Below, piece after piece: positions 6,951 through 15,601 of a stretch of 19,115 bases of DNA (position 1 is the first letter of the stretch; every line of letters starts with the position of its first letter). The DNA is taken from contig NZQO01000021.1 in NCBI GenBank assembly GCA_002693605.1, positions 1-19,115 on the forward strand, given 5' to 3'. The translations under genes were made by a program, and so were the position numbers. The notes beneath the pieces were generated by a model, which did no database searches, was not told where the DNA came from, and saw nothing but the letters and a program-made list of their open reading frames with translations. Source of the DNA: Flavobacteriaceae bacterium (lineage in GTDB: Bacteria > Bacteroidota > Bacteroidia > Flavobacteriales > Flavobacteriaceae).

Positions 6951-7940
6951 TTATTTCCTGATGTGCTTTTCGAAATTCTTGTGCTCGCTCTTAAATAGCT
7001 CCTCCTCTGAAAGGTTGCTAAAATAATCGTAGGTTTTTTTCATCCCCTCAGATCGTGATACCCTGGGCTCCCAATCCAATATGTCACGAGCCAGTGTTAT
7101 ATCTGGCTGCCGCTGCATTGGGTCGTCCTTGGGAAGGGGCTTAAATATTATTTTTTGGTTAGATTGTGTGAGTTTTATTATCTCCTGGGCAAAATCCAAG
7201 ATACTTATTTCATTGGGGTTGCCAATATTGACGGGCAATTGGTAGTCGCTCATCAACAATTTGTATAAACCGTCTACCTGGTCATCGACGTAACAGAACG
7301 ATCGGGTTTGCGATCCGTCGCCAAATACCGTAAGGTCTTCCCCGCGCAGGGCCTGGCCAATAAATGCCGGAATAACCCGGCCGTCGTTCAAGCGCATTCG
7401 CGGTCCATAGGTATTGAAAATTCTGGCAATACGGGTATCCAGCCCGTGGAAACGATGGTATGCCATCGTGATAGATTCCTGAAAGCGCTTTGCCTCGTCG
7501 TATACGCCCCGTGGCCCGATCGTGTTCACATTGCCGTAATAGGTCTCCTTTTGGGGGTGAACCAACGGGTCGCCATACACCTCGCTCGTAGAGGCTATCA
7601 AGATGCGGGCGTTCTTCTCTTTCGCCAATCCTAGAAGGTTATGGGTACCCAAGGAACCAACCTTTAACGTTTGTATAGGTATTTTTAAATAATCGATAGG
7701 ACTGGCGGGCGAGGCAAAATGCAAGATATAATCTATAGTTCCGGGAACGTGCACGAACGTGGTAACATCATGATGGTAAAACTGAAAATCTTCACGTTCA
7801 AACATGTGCTCAATATTCTTAAGGTCGCCCGTAATAAGATTATCCATTGCAATGACGTGGAACCCCTCTGCCAAAAATCTATCGCACAGGTGCGAGCCCA
7901 AAAATCCCGCCGCGCCAGTTATTAAAACCCGTTTCTTCAT
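6951..7940 (-). CDS. uxs: UDP-glucuronate decarboxylase (UDP-xylose synthase)
   Basis: This extended short-chain dehydrogenase converts UDP-glucuronate to UDP-xylose with bound NAD+. The 329 residues match bacterial UXS length. The NAD-binding GAAGFLGSH lies at 9-17, HFASPASP at 74-81, the catalytic serine region ASTSEVYG at 116-123, and the Tyr-x3-Lys pair as YDEAK at 147-151. The flanking [15 protein letters not shown] and [10 protein letters not shown] blocks are typical of UXS rather than of RmlB or GalE. It lies 2 bp after the UDP-glucose dehydrogenase gene that supplies its substrate, so the pair forms a complete route from UDP-glucose to UDP-xylose. A xylose residue in the polymer is therefore likely. 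A UDP-4-keto-pentose-releasing variant cannot be excluded. Confidence 0.9.
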   Translation of the reverse strand: MKKRVLITGAAGFLGSHLCDRFLAEGFHVIAMDNLITGDLKNIEHMFEREDFQFYHHDVTTFVHVPGTIDYILHFASPASPIDYLKIPIQTLKVGSLGTHNLLGLAKEKNARILIASTSEVYGDPLVHPQKETYYGNVNTIGPRGVYDEAKRFQESITMAYHRFHGLDTRIARIFNTYGPRMRLNDGRVIPAFIGQALRGEDLTVFGDGSQTRSFCYVDDQVDGLYKLLMSDYQLPVNIGNPNEISILDFAQEIIKLTQSNQKIIFKPLPKDDPMQRQPDITLARDILDWEPRVSRSEGMKKTYDYFSNLSEEELFKSEHKNFEKHIRK

Positions 7941-7942
7941 GT

Positions 7943-9256
7943 TTAGTTTATTACTTCCTTTCTTCCTATGGAAATATAGGTAAACCCTTCGCTTTCCATT
8001 TCTGCTATATCGTACAGGTTACGGCCGTCAAAAATAACCGGTTGTGCCAGAGCATTTTTTATTTTGGTGTAATTCGGCGTTCGGAAAATGCTCCACTCGG
8101 TGCAAATGAGCAGTGCGTCTGCACCTCCTAATGCATCGTACATCGAGCTTGCATAAGTGAGGTCGTCTCCAAACTGTTTTTTGATGTTGGGCATTGCCTC
8201 CGGGTCAAAAACCTGAAGCGTTGCGCCTTGTTGTAATAAACCCTTCATCATATCGATTGCGGGAGCCTCCCGAACGTCATCTGTTTCGGGCTTAAATGCC
8301 AGCCCCCATACAGCTATGGTTTTATCTTGTAGGTTACCGTTGAAGTAATCTTTTATCTTCGGCAGTAGAACTGTTTTCTGTTGCGAATTTACTGAAATGA
8401 CCGAATCGAGTATCTGGAACTCATAGCCCTCGTTTCTACCCGACTTTTGAAGGGCCTTTACATCCTTCGGAAAACAGGAGCCCCCATAACCTATGCCCGG
8501 AAACAGAAAGCGTTTGCCAATACGCGAATCGGTACCCATTCCAACCCGAACCTTGTCCACGTCGGCACCCACCATTTCACAAAAGTTGGCTATCTCGTTC
8601 ATAAAGGTAATCTTGGTAGCCAAGAATGAGTTGGCCGCATATTTAGTCAATTCCGCCGATCGTTCGTCCATCACGATGATGGGGTTGCCCGACCGCACGT
8701 ACGGACTGTACAATTTTTCCATAAGCTTTGTGGCGCGAATACTACTAGAGCCCACGATTATTCGCTCGGGCTTCAGAAAGTCATCTACCGCGAACCCTTC
8801 ACGAAGGAACTCGGGGTTCGAAACTACGTCGAACTCGGCACGCGCGTTTTCGGCGATGGTTTCCCGAACCTTATCTGCCGTACCCACCGGGACGGTGCTT
8901 TTGTCGACGATTACTTTATAGTCTGTAATTTGTTTCCCTATTTCCGTGGCGACGCCCAAAACGTAGGAAAGATCGGCACTGCCGTCCTCATCTTCGGGAG
9001 TGGGAAGGGCTAGGAAAATAATATCTCCATGGTTCAATCCATCGGTTAGTGAAGTGGTAAATGTGAGTCGACCCGCCTTAATATTGCGCTCAAAAAGAAC
9101 ATCAAGATGCGGCTCGTAAATGGGAACAACGCCATTTTTCATCTTGGCAACTTTCTCCTGGTCTATGTCGACACACACCACTTCATTTCCTGTTTCGGCC
9201 AGGCACGTTCCCGTTACCAAGCCTACATATCCCGTTCCTACCACTGTAATTCTCAT
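7943..9256 (-). CDS. ugd: UDP-glucose 6-dehydrogenase
   Basis: This cytoplasmic enzyme oxidises UDP-glucose twice with NAD+ to UDP-glucuronate. The 437-residue protein has the dinucleotide-binding [10 protein letters not shown] at 7-16, DKSTVPVGT at 118-126, NPEFLREG at 147-154, [18 protein letters not shown] at 207-224, and the catalytic cysteine Cys261 in [10 protein letters not shown]. The C-terminal UDP-binding domain contains [17 protein letters not shown]. Every expected catalytic residue is present. Its product feeds the adjacent decarboxylase and may also enter the polymer as glucuronate. A 45-bp gap with a consensus -7 box separates it from the preceding ligase-type gene, so it may start its own sub-operon of four genes. 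It starts at ATG 9256, preceded by a purine-rich AGAGGTAG stretch. Confidence 0.96.
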   Translation of the reverse strand: MRITVVGTGYVGLVTGTCLAETGNEVVCVDIDQEKVAKMKNGVVPIYEPHLDVLFERNIKAGRLTFTTSLTDGLNHGDIIFLALPTPEDEDGSADLSYVLGVATEIGKQITDYKVIVDKSTVPVGTADKVRETIAENARAEFDVVSNPEFLREGFAVDDFLKPERIIVGSSSIRATKLMEKLYSPYVRSGNPIIVMDERSAELTKYAANSFLATKITFMNEIANFCEMVGADVDKVRVGMGTDSRIGKRFLFPGIGYGGSCFPKDVKALQKSGRNEGYEFQILDSVISVNSQQKTVLLPKIKDYFNGNLQDKTIAVWGLAFKPETDDVREAPAIDMMKGLLQQGATLQVFDPEAMPNIKKQFGDDLTYASSMYDALGGADALLICTEWSIFRTPNYTKIKNALAQPVIFDGRNLYDIAEMESEGFTYISIGRKEVIN

Positions 9257-9283
9257 AATCTACCTCTTTCTTTTTTCGGTTGG

Positions 9284-9291
9284 CAAAAATA
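9284..9291 (-). promoter_or_regulatory. Putative internal promoter -7 box upstream of the UDP-glucose dehydrogenase gene
   Basis: The minus strand reads TATTTTTG (9291 down to 9284), an exact TAnnTTTG match, 27 bases before the ATG at 9256. No good TTG is found 17-23 bases upstream; the closest is a GTT. It would let ugd, uxs, the initiating transferase and the GT2 gene be expressed apart from the upstream polymer genes. Confidence 0.35.
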
Positions 9292-9301
9292 CAATTTGCA
9301 T

Positions 9302-10531
9302 TTATTTTAACGTTGTTTTTACGAAGTTGTTTTTGGGATGCGCCCCGTGCGTTAAGAGAACAAGTAAAACAAAACCAGCATAATAGGCCCCCATTTGCCG
9401 ATGGAATACATTTTCTACCAGACAATACCCCACCAACGTGAACAGGAGCGCCGTATAGAAGTAGTTTCTATAGTTCTGCAGCGCCAGCCAACCTATAAAT
9501 AGCATGAACAGCAACGCACCAACAACACCGCTTCCCAAATAAAAGTCGATAAATTGGTTGTGGGTGTTATATCGGTTAAAAATAAAACTCTCGCGCTTTT
9601 CGCTATTGTCTATGGTTTGGGCATAACACTCGACCAACCTGTCCTTTGTTTCATAAAAACCATAGCCCGACCAAGGCATACTATCTTGATGGGCCAATGT
9701 TTGGGCGCAGCCCCACACCACCTGCCGTAGCTCCCATGTAAGGCTTTCCACAACTAGGGCATTGGCGGTGTTTACAAAGGTGGAATCTTCAACCGCATCT
9801 TCAGCTTTAAATTTTACAAATACAATCGCCGCAATGAACAAAACGAGCACTCCCAAGGTTATTGCCAACCGCTGTCTCACATGGGTACCGTACAACTGCC
9901 GTAGCAGCAATAGTACGAACAACAGGAGAATTGTAATTTTTGAGACGATAAAGAACACGAAAACCACATTTAGAACAATATTGGCAAGATGGTATCGATT
10001 TTTTGGGTGGAACTTTTGGGTTAAGGAGGCATACGAGATCAATATGCTCAACACGCACAAAAAGCCTAGATAGATACGGTCTATTAACAAGGCTTCGATG
10101 AACGGGGGGGAGCCACCAAACTCCATGTTACCGCCCAAGTTTACGAACAATATGATATTTACCACGGAAAATACGATGGCGGCTACCGACGAATAGACAA
10201 TCGCCCGATTTACCTTCTGAAAATCATTTATCGGTATGTAAAGCAGTACCAAGGCGCCTGTGAGCAACAGTTTTTTTATGATGTTGAGATCGGTATCGAA
10301 ATGACCGGCCAGCCAAGAATTGATGGTAATATATATCAGAAAAATGCCGAAGAGTATGGCCGGCGCTTTTTTTAGTTTTTGGAAATCTGATTTTTTTACC
10401 ACAAACGGAAATGCGGCCAGCAACACCACCAACAAAATATTGGGCAGCGCGCGCATATAATCATCGAAGGGAATGGTGAGGTACAGCAGCAGAAACGCGT
10501 AAGGGTATATGGAAGAAAGGAGAATTCGCAT
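9302..10531 (-). CDS. O-antigen ligase/Wzy-type polymerase-like membrane protein (fourth of four)
   Basis: This 409-residue protein has about eleven membrane spans and one large extracytoplasmic loop at about 241-326. That loop carries an Arg in WELRQVVWG (near 269), SGYGFYETKDRL (288-299) and the NTHNQFIDFYLGSG block (322-335), the usual signature of the O-antigen ligase/polymerase superfamily. It would act at the periplasmic face, either joining repeat units (Wzy) or ligating polymer to an acceptor (WaaL-like). The sequence does not separate the two. It begins at ATG 10531. An 85-bp gap upstream is the largest in the minus-strand series, and no clear promoter was found there. It is one of four such proteins in the locus. 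Confidence 0.85.
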   Translation of the reverse strand: MRILLSSIYPYAFLLLYLTIPFDDYMRALPNILLVVLLAAFPFVVKKSDFQKLKKAPAILFGIFLIYITINSWLAGHFDTDLNIIKKLLLTGALVLLYIPINDFQKVNRAIVYSSVAAIVFSVVNIILFVNLGGNMEFGGSPPFIEALLIDRIYLGFLCVLSILISYASLTQKFHPKNRYHLANIVLNVVFVFFIVSKITILLLFVLLLLRQLYGTHVRQRLAITLGVLVLFIAAIVFVKFKAEDAVEDSTFVNTANALVVESLTWELRQVVWGCAQTLAHQDSMPWSGYGFYETKDRLVECYAQTIDNSEKRESFIFNRYNTHNQFIDFYLGSGVVGALLFMLFIGWLALQNYRNYFYTALLFTLVGYCLVENVFHRQMGAYYAGFVLLVLLTHGAHPKNNFVKTTLK

Positions 10532-10616
10532 GAAAGGGACGCTTACTGAGAAAATTAGGCGTAAGTTAAAAATAATTGGTCAATAGCCGTATATAATCTA
10601 TGGTATTACCTACAAA

Positions 10617-11369
10617 TTAGCGACGGACCTTGTCACCCCACCATTCGCGCATTACCAACAGCATGAACTTACTATTGCCAAATAGGTATCTCTTCCACAT
10701 TCTGCGTGGCTCCTGCATAAACCGATAAAACCACTCCATACCTACTTTCTGCATCCAAAGGGGAGCCCGCTTGGTAACACCTGCGATGACATCGAAACTA
10801 CCACCTACACCCATGATAAAGTTCACATTCTTGAGCAGTTCCCTATGGCGAAATAAAAAATTCTCCTTTATGGGGGAGGATATAGCCACAAATAAAATAT
10901 TAGCACCACTTTCCGATATTTCGCGCGCAATTTCCGATTCATCGGAGGCATCAAAATAGCCATTGCGATAGCCCGCTATTAAATTAGGTCCATAGCTTGA
11001 AGTGTACTTTTGCGACACCTTGCTAACGACCTCCTCACGAGCGCCAAAAAGAAATATCTTGAAGTTTTTTTGATGGGCCATTGCCACCACTTCTTGCATT
11101 AGGTCTATACCGGCCACGCGTTCCTTTAAAGGTCTATCCAATAATTTGGATGCCCATACGACTGCCTGTCCATCGGCATTGATAATATCGGCACTATTAA
11201 CGCTCTTTCGAAGTTCATCGTCGTTCTGCATTGCCACAAGCTTTCCTGCGTTGACCACAACGTGGTGAAGCTGCTTTTTCTGTAGTATGGCGGTTTCAAT
11301 CAATGCCAGTGTTTCGGCCATCGTTAAATTGTGTATGTTAGACTTCAGCAAGACTATTTTAGAACTCAT
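10617..11369 (-). CDS. WecG/TagA/CpsF-family (GT26) glycosyltransferase
   Basis: This 250-residue GT26 enzyme usually transfers N-acetylmannosamine, its uronic acid or a similar sugar to a lipid-linked acceptor at the inner membrane. It shows VVNAGKLV at 38-45, NADGQAVVW at 64-72 with the proposed catalytic Asp66, RVAGIDL at 84-90, FLFGAREE at 106-113, GVGGSFD at 187-193, and the C-terminal APLWMQKVGMEWFYR plus QEPRRMWKRYL block (202-229). That block is the family hallmark and aids membrane association. In the studied TagA enzyme a Thr sits two residues before the conserved Asn; here it is Val38. The gene starts 6 bp after the third Wzy-like gene. Sugar specificity is unknown. Confidence 0.92.
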   Translation of the reverse strand: MSSKIVLLKSNIHNLTMAETLALIETAILQKKQLHHVVVNAGKLVAMQNDDELRKSVNSADIINADGQAVVWASKLLDRPLKERVAGIDLMQEVVAMAHQKNFKIFLFGAREEVVSKVSQKYTSSYGPNLIAGYRNGYFDASDESEIAREISESGANILFVAISSPIKENFLFRHRELLKNVNFIMGVGGSFDVIAGVTKRAPLWMQKVGMEWFYRFMQEPRRMWKRYLFGNSKFMLLVMREWWGDKVRR

Positions 11370-11375
11370 ACTTTT

Positions 11376-12563
11376 CTATTTAATATAACTATTTCCCTGA
11401 TTGTAAGTTTTCATTGTGGACTGTTCCCAGTACAATTTCAATACAGCTAGACTTACCGCCACTAGCGAATATGTGAAAAAATTACCCGCTAAGCTAACCA
11501 CTAACGCCAGGAAAATAAGGAACGAAGCGATTGGCGCGTTCACTGTAAAGGTAAGCAGGGTTTTAAGGTACATGGCAACAAACAAAACAGCCCCTCCCAG
11601 CCCCCAGAAAAAAAGAGTGTCAATCAACCCTATTTGCGAGCGTAGATTATAGTTATTGGTACCTCCAAAAATATAATTTAAGTAGCTCCATTTTTCCGTA
11701 ATATACGGCCATGTGTACTCTACTAGCAATTCATTTCGATACGATAAAATTGCGGACAACAATCCATCGTTTTTCCGAATAATGTTGAAAAGGCCACTTT
11801 CAAAAAAGAAATAATAGGAAATGCTAAGGAAAATAAGGGCTCCGACAGTATAATAAATCCATTTAAACCGCAAGGGAAATACCCATAATATATATAGTGA
11901 TGCGAAGCCCAGGGCCAAAAAAATGGATTTTGTACCCATTAGTAGGCAAGCCCCAATAACAATCCAAAACTTTAGGTTTTTGAGAACTTGATGACCATGT
12001 TTGGTCAAAAAATAAAATAGTGCCAAGATATAAATATAACTTGAAGTTGATACTGCCGCGAATAGACCATTATAACCAAATCGCTTACCTTGATAAGTAG
12101 ATAGCACATCTATGGATAAGAGAGCCGCGGCAATTACCAGCAGACTATTGCCAATTATAATCCATTCAAATAAAGTGAGGAGCTTGCGCTTAGCGGTATC
12201 GCTTATAGAGAGTGCGGAGGTAACTTGAAACAAAAAGAGCGGAAATAGAAATTTTCCGAAGATTAAAATACTATTGGCAGTAAATGGTGTGTCCAAGGTA
12301 AATTGACCGATTGCAAAACATACAAGCAATGCCAAAACCCCATAATAGAATTTCCTTTCCGAATAAAACATGAGCAAAATCGCCAGTAGTCCGAACCAAA
12401 CTCCCTTTATAATCGAGGTATACTGGCGCAGGTCGCTACCCTCTCCGGCTATCTTGTTAACTGCTTCCAGCACGAAGAAACTAATAAATAGCGACAGTAA
12501 GAAATGTTGCCCAAACCAATCGCTCTCTATTTTGCGCAACAAGGAGGTTCGATTACTGCCCAT
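11376..12563 (-). CDS. Wzy-like polysaccharide polymerase, divergent (third of four)
   Basis: This 395-residue protein has about ten to eleven membrane spans and no signal peptide. It lacks the His-Asn motif of the other polymerase-like proteins here but keeps the general plan. LLMGTKSIFL (207-216) ends a central membrane segment, and a loop at about 255-310 has an Arg in SYRNELLVEY (274-283) and FGGTNNYNLRSQ (299-310). IDTLFFWGLGG (314-324) then leads into the last spans. It is less conserved than its neighbours, as is usual for repeat-unit-specific polymerases. It is spaced 5 bp from the GT4 gene and 6 bp from the GT26 gene, so it is surely in the same transcript. A polymerase role is inferred from topology and context; an oligosaccharide acyl- or phospho-transferase is less likely. 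Confidence 0.65.
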   Translation of the reverse strand: MGSNRTSLLRKIESDWFGQHFLLSLFISFFVLEAVNKIAGEGSDLRQYTSIIKGVWFGLLAILLMFYSERKFYYGVLALLVCFAIGQFTLDTPFTANSILIFGKFLFPLFLFQVTSALSISDTAKRKLLTLFEWIIIGNSLLVIAAALLSIDVLSTYQGKRFGYNGLFAAVSTSSYIYILALFYFLTKHGHQVLKNLKFWIVIGACLLMGTKSIFLALGFASLYILWVFPLRFKWIYYTVGALIFLSISYYFFFESGLFNIIRKNDGLLSAILSYRNELLVEYTWPYITEKWSYLNYIFGGTNNYNLRSQIGLIDTLFFWGLGGAVLFVAMYLKTLLTFTVNAPIASFLIFLALVVSLAGNFFTYSLVAVSLAVLKLYWEQSTMKTYNQGNSYIK

Positions 12564-12568
12564 AGTCG

Positions 12569-13642
12569 CTAAATATGGATGTTAATTACCTCGCGGGCCG
12601 AACTGTAGTTAAACAGCTCTGCATTTTCGGAAGCGTGCATCATCTGTCGTACCCGTGATTGGTCCAACAAAAGACCAGACAGTTTATCGGCTAGGTCGTC
12701 ACTGTCCTTGCGCCGGAAATATTCTGTATTCCCTATGGGGTCCAAGATGTTTTTGTTCTCCTTAATGTCTGAAGCTAGTATTGCCATCTTCGCTGCGACA
12801 GCCTCCTTTAGCACGATAGGGGAATTTTCAAAATAGCTGGGAAATAGGAAAATTTTGTTTTCCTTGAAGAATTGCGCTTTTTCCTCTCCCATGACGGCCC
12901 CGTAGAAGTGGAAAGCGGAAATATCTTCCTGCGCCAACAGGGTGGTCACTTTCTGTTCAAAGTCAGCGTTTTCGAATTCGCCCAGTACGTGAATCTTCAG
13001 ATGTGGAAACTGCGTATGGATTTTTGAAACGGCCTCGACCAACGTAAAGAATCCTTTTTTTTCCGAAAGTCTCCCTACGTAAAGGCAGTCGTTTTGCTTC
13101 TCGTCAATTGGGTTATCGAACTCCTTGTCTTCTATAAAATTTTCGAGAACCACCAGTTTCCGTTCATTAATGTACTTTGCATAAAATTTCCTATGAAATT
13201 TTTCCGAGAGGACAAACACGACGTCGCCCAAGGCTATAATTTTCGTAAACACCTTAAGTTTCCAGCCCTCTAGGAAATAATCACCTTCCGTCTTGGCATG
13301 TAAATGGATAACGAGTTTTCGAGTGGTAAGTTTCAGGATTATTATAAATATCGCCTCCCTTACAAAAGAGATATTTGGAACCACGAAAACGTTGCTCACC
13401 TCAATACGATGGCGCGCCACGAATCGCAGAACCCCTCCTATATTACGCAATAGATGGAAAAACTCGGCTATGCTCTTGCGCTTGTACAAATCGGCATTGG
13501 CCTGTCCCTTACTCGTATTGTAATTAATTATCGTGTCGTGCGGCCGGATAGTGGTTAGTACCCGCTGTACGCGAAGGTTCGCCAAAGCTACACCGCCAAC
13601 GGGGGGCGGCAAGGGGCCTATAAAAGCTATTTTCCTTCCCAT
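12569..13642 (-). CDS. Family 4 glycosyltransferase
   Basis: This 357-residue retaining GT-B glycosyltransferase probably adds a sugar to the growing lipid-linked repeat. The N-terminal domain starts with FIGPLPPPVGGVA (7-19), a glycine-rich acceptor-side loop common in capsule GT4 enzymes. The C-terminal domain has YVGRLSEKKGFFTLVEA (188-204) and HVLGEF (218-223). The donor-binding EX7E motif is Glu272 to Glu280 in FENSPIVLKEA. All expected features are present. Its start overlaps the end of the preceding polymerase-like gene by 16 bp, suggesting coupled translation. The donor sugar is not predictable; UDP-xylose or UDP-glucuronate from the same locus are candidates. Confidence 0.92.
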   Translation of the reverse strand: MGRKIAFIGPLPPPVGGVALANLRVQRVLTTIRPHDTIINYNTSKGQANADLYKRKSIAEFFHLLRNIGGVLRFVARHRIEVSNVFVVPNISFVREAIFIIILKLTTRKLVIHLHAKTEGDYFLEGWKLKVFTKIIALGDVVFVLSEKFHRKFYAKYINERKLVVLENFIEDKEFDNPIDEKQNDCLYVGRLSEKKGFFTLVEAVSKIHTQFPHLKIHVLGEFENADFEQKVTTLLAQEDISAFHFYGAVMGEEKAQFFKENKIFLFPSYFENSPIVLKEAVAAKMAILASDIKENKNILDPIGNTEYFRRKDSDDLADKLSGLLLDQSRVRQMMHASENAELFNYSSAREVINIHI

Positions 13643-14835
13643 CGGGGCTGTGTTGATGACTTATTTATATAAATATACGCATATACCAGAAAGAAAATAT
13701 CAGCTGCCAAGGGGCGTGTGGCAAACCCATTGCTAAAAAGTGAGGTGATAAAATAGCCAATGATGAGAGCTATATTAAAAACCGAAATCTTACGGGATAT
13801 AGTGAGTAACGAGGTGATAAGCGTGGCGAATAGTATCGTAAAGGGTATTCCATTTTCCACGATATAAGTTAGAAAGTCATTATGCGAACCTTTTTTCTCC
13901 CACCACCATTCTGAAGTCCTTACCATATCGGAACCCTTGCCGCGACCAAATAGGTAATCGGTAAAACTGTAATCCTTTAAAATATCCAATTTGGTGAGGT
14001 ACATCGTTATCCTGCCAGAGGAGAGCGAATCTAGATCGACCGTGCTCAATATGGCAATAGCAAACACTAGCAGGAAAGGGAGGTAGATAATTGCCTTGGC
14101 ATACGCATATTTAAAAAAACTATTGGTTTTGTAGAGCATTACCAGTATAAATACCAAGTAAAATAGGAGTGCCGTACGAACATTGTACCCCAGTATTAGG
14201 AACACGAACGTGAAGAACATAAACGCGTAGAGCGCGTAATAGCGATCTCGTATTCGCATTGCAATTCCTATAAACAAGCAAACCATTACATAATTATGGG
14301 TATGTAGCCCAGAAAAGTAAACTGGCCAACGCTCTGAGTCGCGATTGTAGCTAACATCGAAAACAAGTAGCGCGATTACCGAAAGGAATAGGAGGTAGTA
14401 TATAAACCGGAACAATACGGTTTCAATATCGAACTGTTTACGCTTATGCTCAACCAAAATTACCATTAGGAAATATACCGGAGAGCAAATTTTCAAAGAG
14501 AACGTTAGCGAATCGATTACCGAAATATCATTGTAGATTGCGGTACCCACATTCAAAAAATACATCACAAATGTGAGGATGAATGGAAAAAGCATCGCCC
14601 CCAGTTTGCTCAAATTGGAGAAAAGATAGAACACCATTGCCGGAATTAGCAAAAACTCCACATATTCCTGAAAATCTGGCGGCAATCCCAAGAAGTTATA
14701 CTTGTCAATATTCGGCGTTAGGTGTCTTAGCCACCAACCTAGCTCCACGTTGAGGTAGGAGAAGGTAAACTTGAGAAAGATCAAGAATAAGATTACATAG
14801 AATAGACTGCTAAAAACATCCTTCTTCTTACTCAT
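13627..14835 (-). CDS. O-antigen ligase/Wzy-type polymerase-like membrane protein (second of four)
   Basis: This 402-residue protein has about eleven membrane spans. GYNVRTALLFYL (216-227) ends a central span. The periplasmic loop (about 267-318) carries SGRITMY (273-279), LFGRGKGSD (295-303) and SHNDFLTYIVENGIP (317-331), the His-Asn signature of the Wzy_C/O-antigen ligase superfamily. It likely polymerises or ligates lipid-linked repeat units at the outer face of the inner membrane. ATG 14835 is chosen as start; the frame is open to a TTG at 14844, but the ATG gives an 8-bp overlap (ATGAGTAA) with the LamG lipoprotein gene. That matches the overlap on the other side of the lipoprotein gene. 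It overlaps the following GT4 gene by 16 bp. Confidence 0.82.
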   Translation of the reverse strand: MSKKKDVFSSLFYVILFLIFLKFTFSYLNVELGWWLRHLTPNIDKYNFLGLPPDFQEYVEFLLIPAMVFYLFSNLSKLGAMLFPFILTFVMYFLNVGTAIYNDISVIDSLTFSLKICSPVYFLMVILVEHKRKQFDIETVLFRFIYYLLFLSVIALLVFDVSYNRDSERWPVYFSGLHTHNYVMVCLFIGIAMRIRDRYYALYAFMFFTFVFLILGYNVRTALLFYLVFILVMLYKTNSFFKYAYAKAIIYLPFLLVFAIAILSTVDLDSLSSGRITMYLTKLDILKDYSFTDYLFGRGKGSDMVRTSEWWWEKKGSHNDFLTYIVENGIPFTILFATLITSLLTISRKISVFNIALIIGYFITSLFSNGFATRPLAADIFFLVYAYIYINKSSTQPRWEGK

Positions 14836-15601
14836 TTGCGTCAAAATTAAATTTACTTAGCTCAAACTGCCTGTTGAATTCTTCGACCTCCTTAAACGTC
14901 GCTACGCTCAACGAATATATCTCGTTTTCGGTCAACGCGCGATTAAAAATCGTAACATTCCGGATATTACCATAAAAGGGATGTATAAACTCGCCCTGTT
15001 TTGGTTCGGCGCCGAAATATACTTTTTGAATTTCCCGAGCACCTAGCGCAAGATTCTCGTGTTCAGAATACAATTCTGAATTGATGTAAATCTCCAATTT
15101 GCCCGATGAAAGATTTACAGAAAGAAAATAATATTTTCCAGGCTCTAATTTGAAAAGGTCATAAAATTGGGCCGAACGCCCATTATTGTAGTTATAATTT
15201 TCGGCCCACAAAGGCTGTCCAAAAAAATCTCCCGTTATACGGTGACCGGCCACCCAAAGGTTAAAATGCGCACGGGGCTGTAGGCTATCCTGCGCCGAGA
15301 AAATCATTTGCGGTAACCGAGGGTCGGTATCGGAAAAGCGAATCCACATGCTCATATTCATGGATGTAGCGGAAACCTCAGGAAAATCGACGGAAAGATA
15401 AGCTATTTCGCCTGTTTTGGTAGCTGGCAAAAAAGCCGCGCCGTTGTTACCAAAATTAATATTCGAAGCTTCCAAGTTTTCCCCGTCGGTCAAGCGGTGT
15501 TCTATAATAGAATCGGGCACAGCCACAGTCTGCCGCTGTCGCTTTTCTTGACAGGACAAGCACAGCAACGACATTAATATGATTATCCTTATTCTAGCCA
15601 T
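14828..15601 (-). CDS. LamG (concanavalin A-like) domain lipoprotein in the polymerase cluster
   Basis: This is a 257-residue exported lipoprotein from ATG 15601. The signal peptide MARIRIIILMSLL ends in the lipobox LCLSC, with the lipidated cysteine at 17. A single LamG/Laminin_G_3-like beta-sandwich fills about residues 45-240. It shows MSMWIRFSD in the N-terminal strands, LSSGKLEIYINSELYSE in the middle, and the closing FYGNIRNVTIFNRALTENEIYSL, typical of this fold. Such domains bind glycans or proteins and have no known catalytic site. The frame extends to a TTG at 15634, but that start would place 11 residues before the signal. The gene overlaps the polymerase-like genes on both sides by exactly 8 bp. 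Few acidic residues follow the cysteine (QEK), so surface export is uncertain. A role in capturing or tethering the polymer is inferred. Confidence 0.8.
   Translation of the reverse strand: MARIRIIILMSLLCLSCQEKRQRQTVAVPDSIIEHRLTDGENLEASNINFGNNGAAFLPATKTGEIAYLSVDFPEVSATSMNMSMWIRFSDTDPRLPQMIFSAQDSLQPRAHFNLWVAGHRITGDFFGQPLWAENYNYNNGRSAQFYDLFKLEPGKYYFLSVNLSSGKLEIYINSELYSEHENLALGAREIQKVYFGAEPKQGEFIHPFYGNIRNVTIFNRALTENEIYSLSVATFKEVEEFNRQFELSKFNFDANE

Noticed and set aside
8493..8921. 142-codon plus-strand open frame
   Set aside because: It is antisense to UDP-glucose dehydrogenase; Ser/Thr/Arg-rich shadow translation with no domain.
10532..10616. Possible promoter in the 85-bp gap before the fourth ligase-type gene
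   Set aside because: Near matches (TATTTTTA, TAATTTTC) each miss the consensus, and no TTG is at a fitting distance from the first; nothing convincing is seen.
14836..14844. TTG start nine bases upstream of the second polymerase-like gene
   Set aside because: The ATG at 14835 is a stronger start and gives an 8-bp overlap like that at the neighbouring junction.
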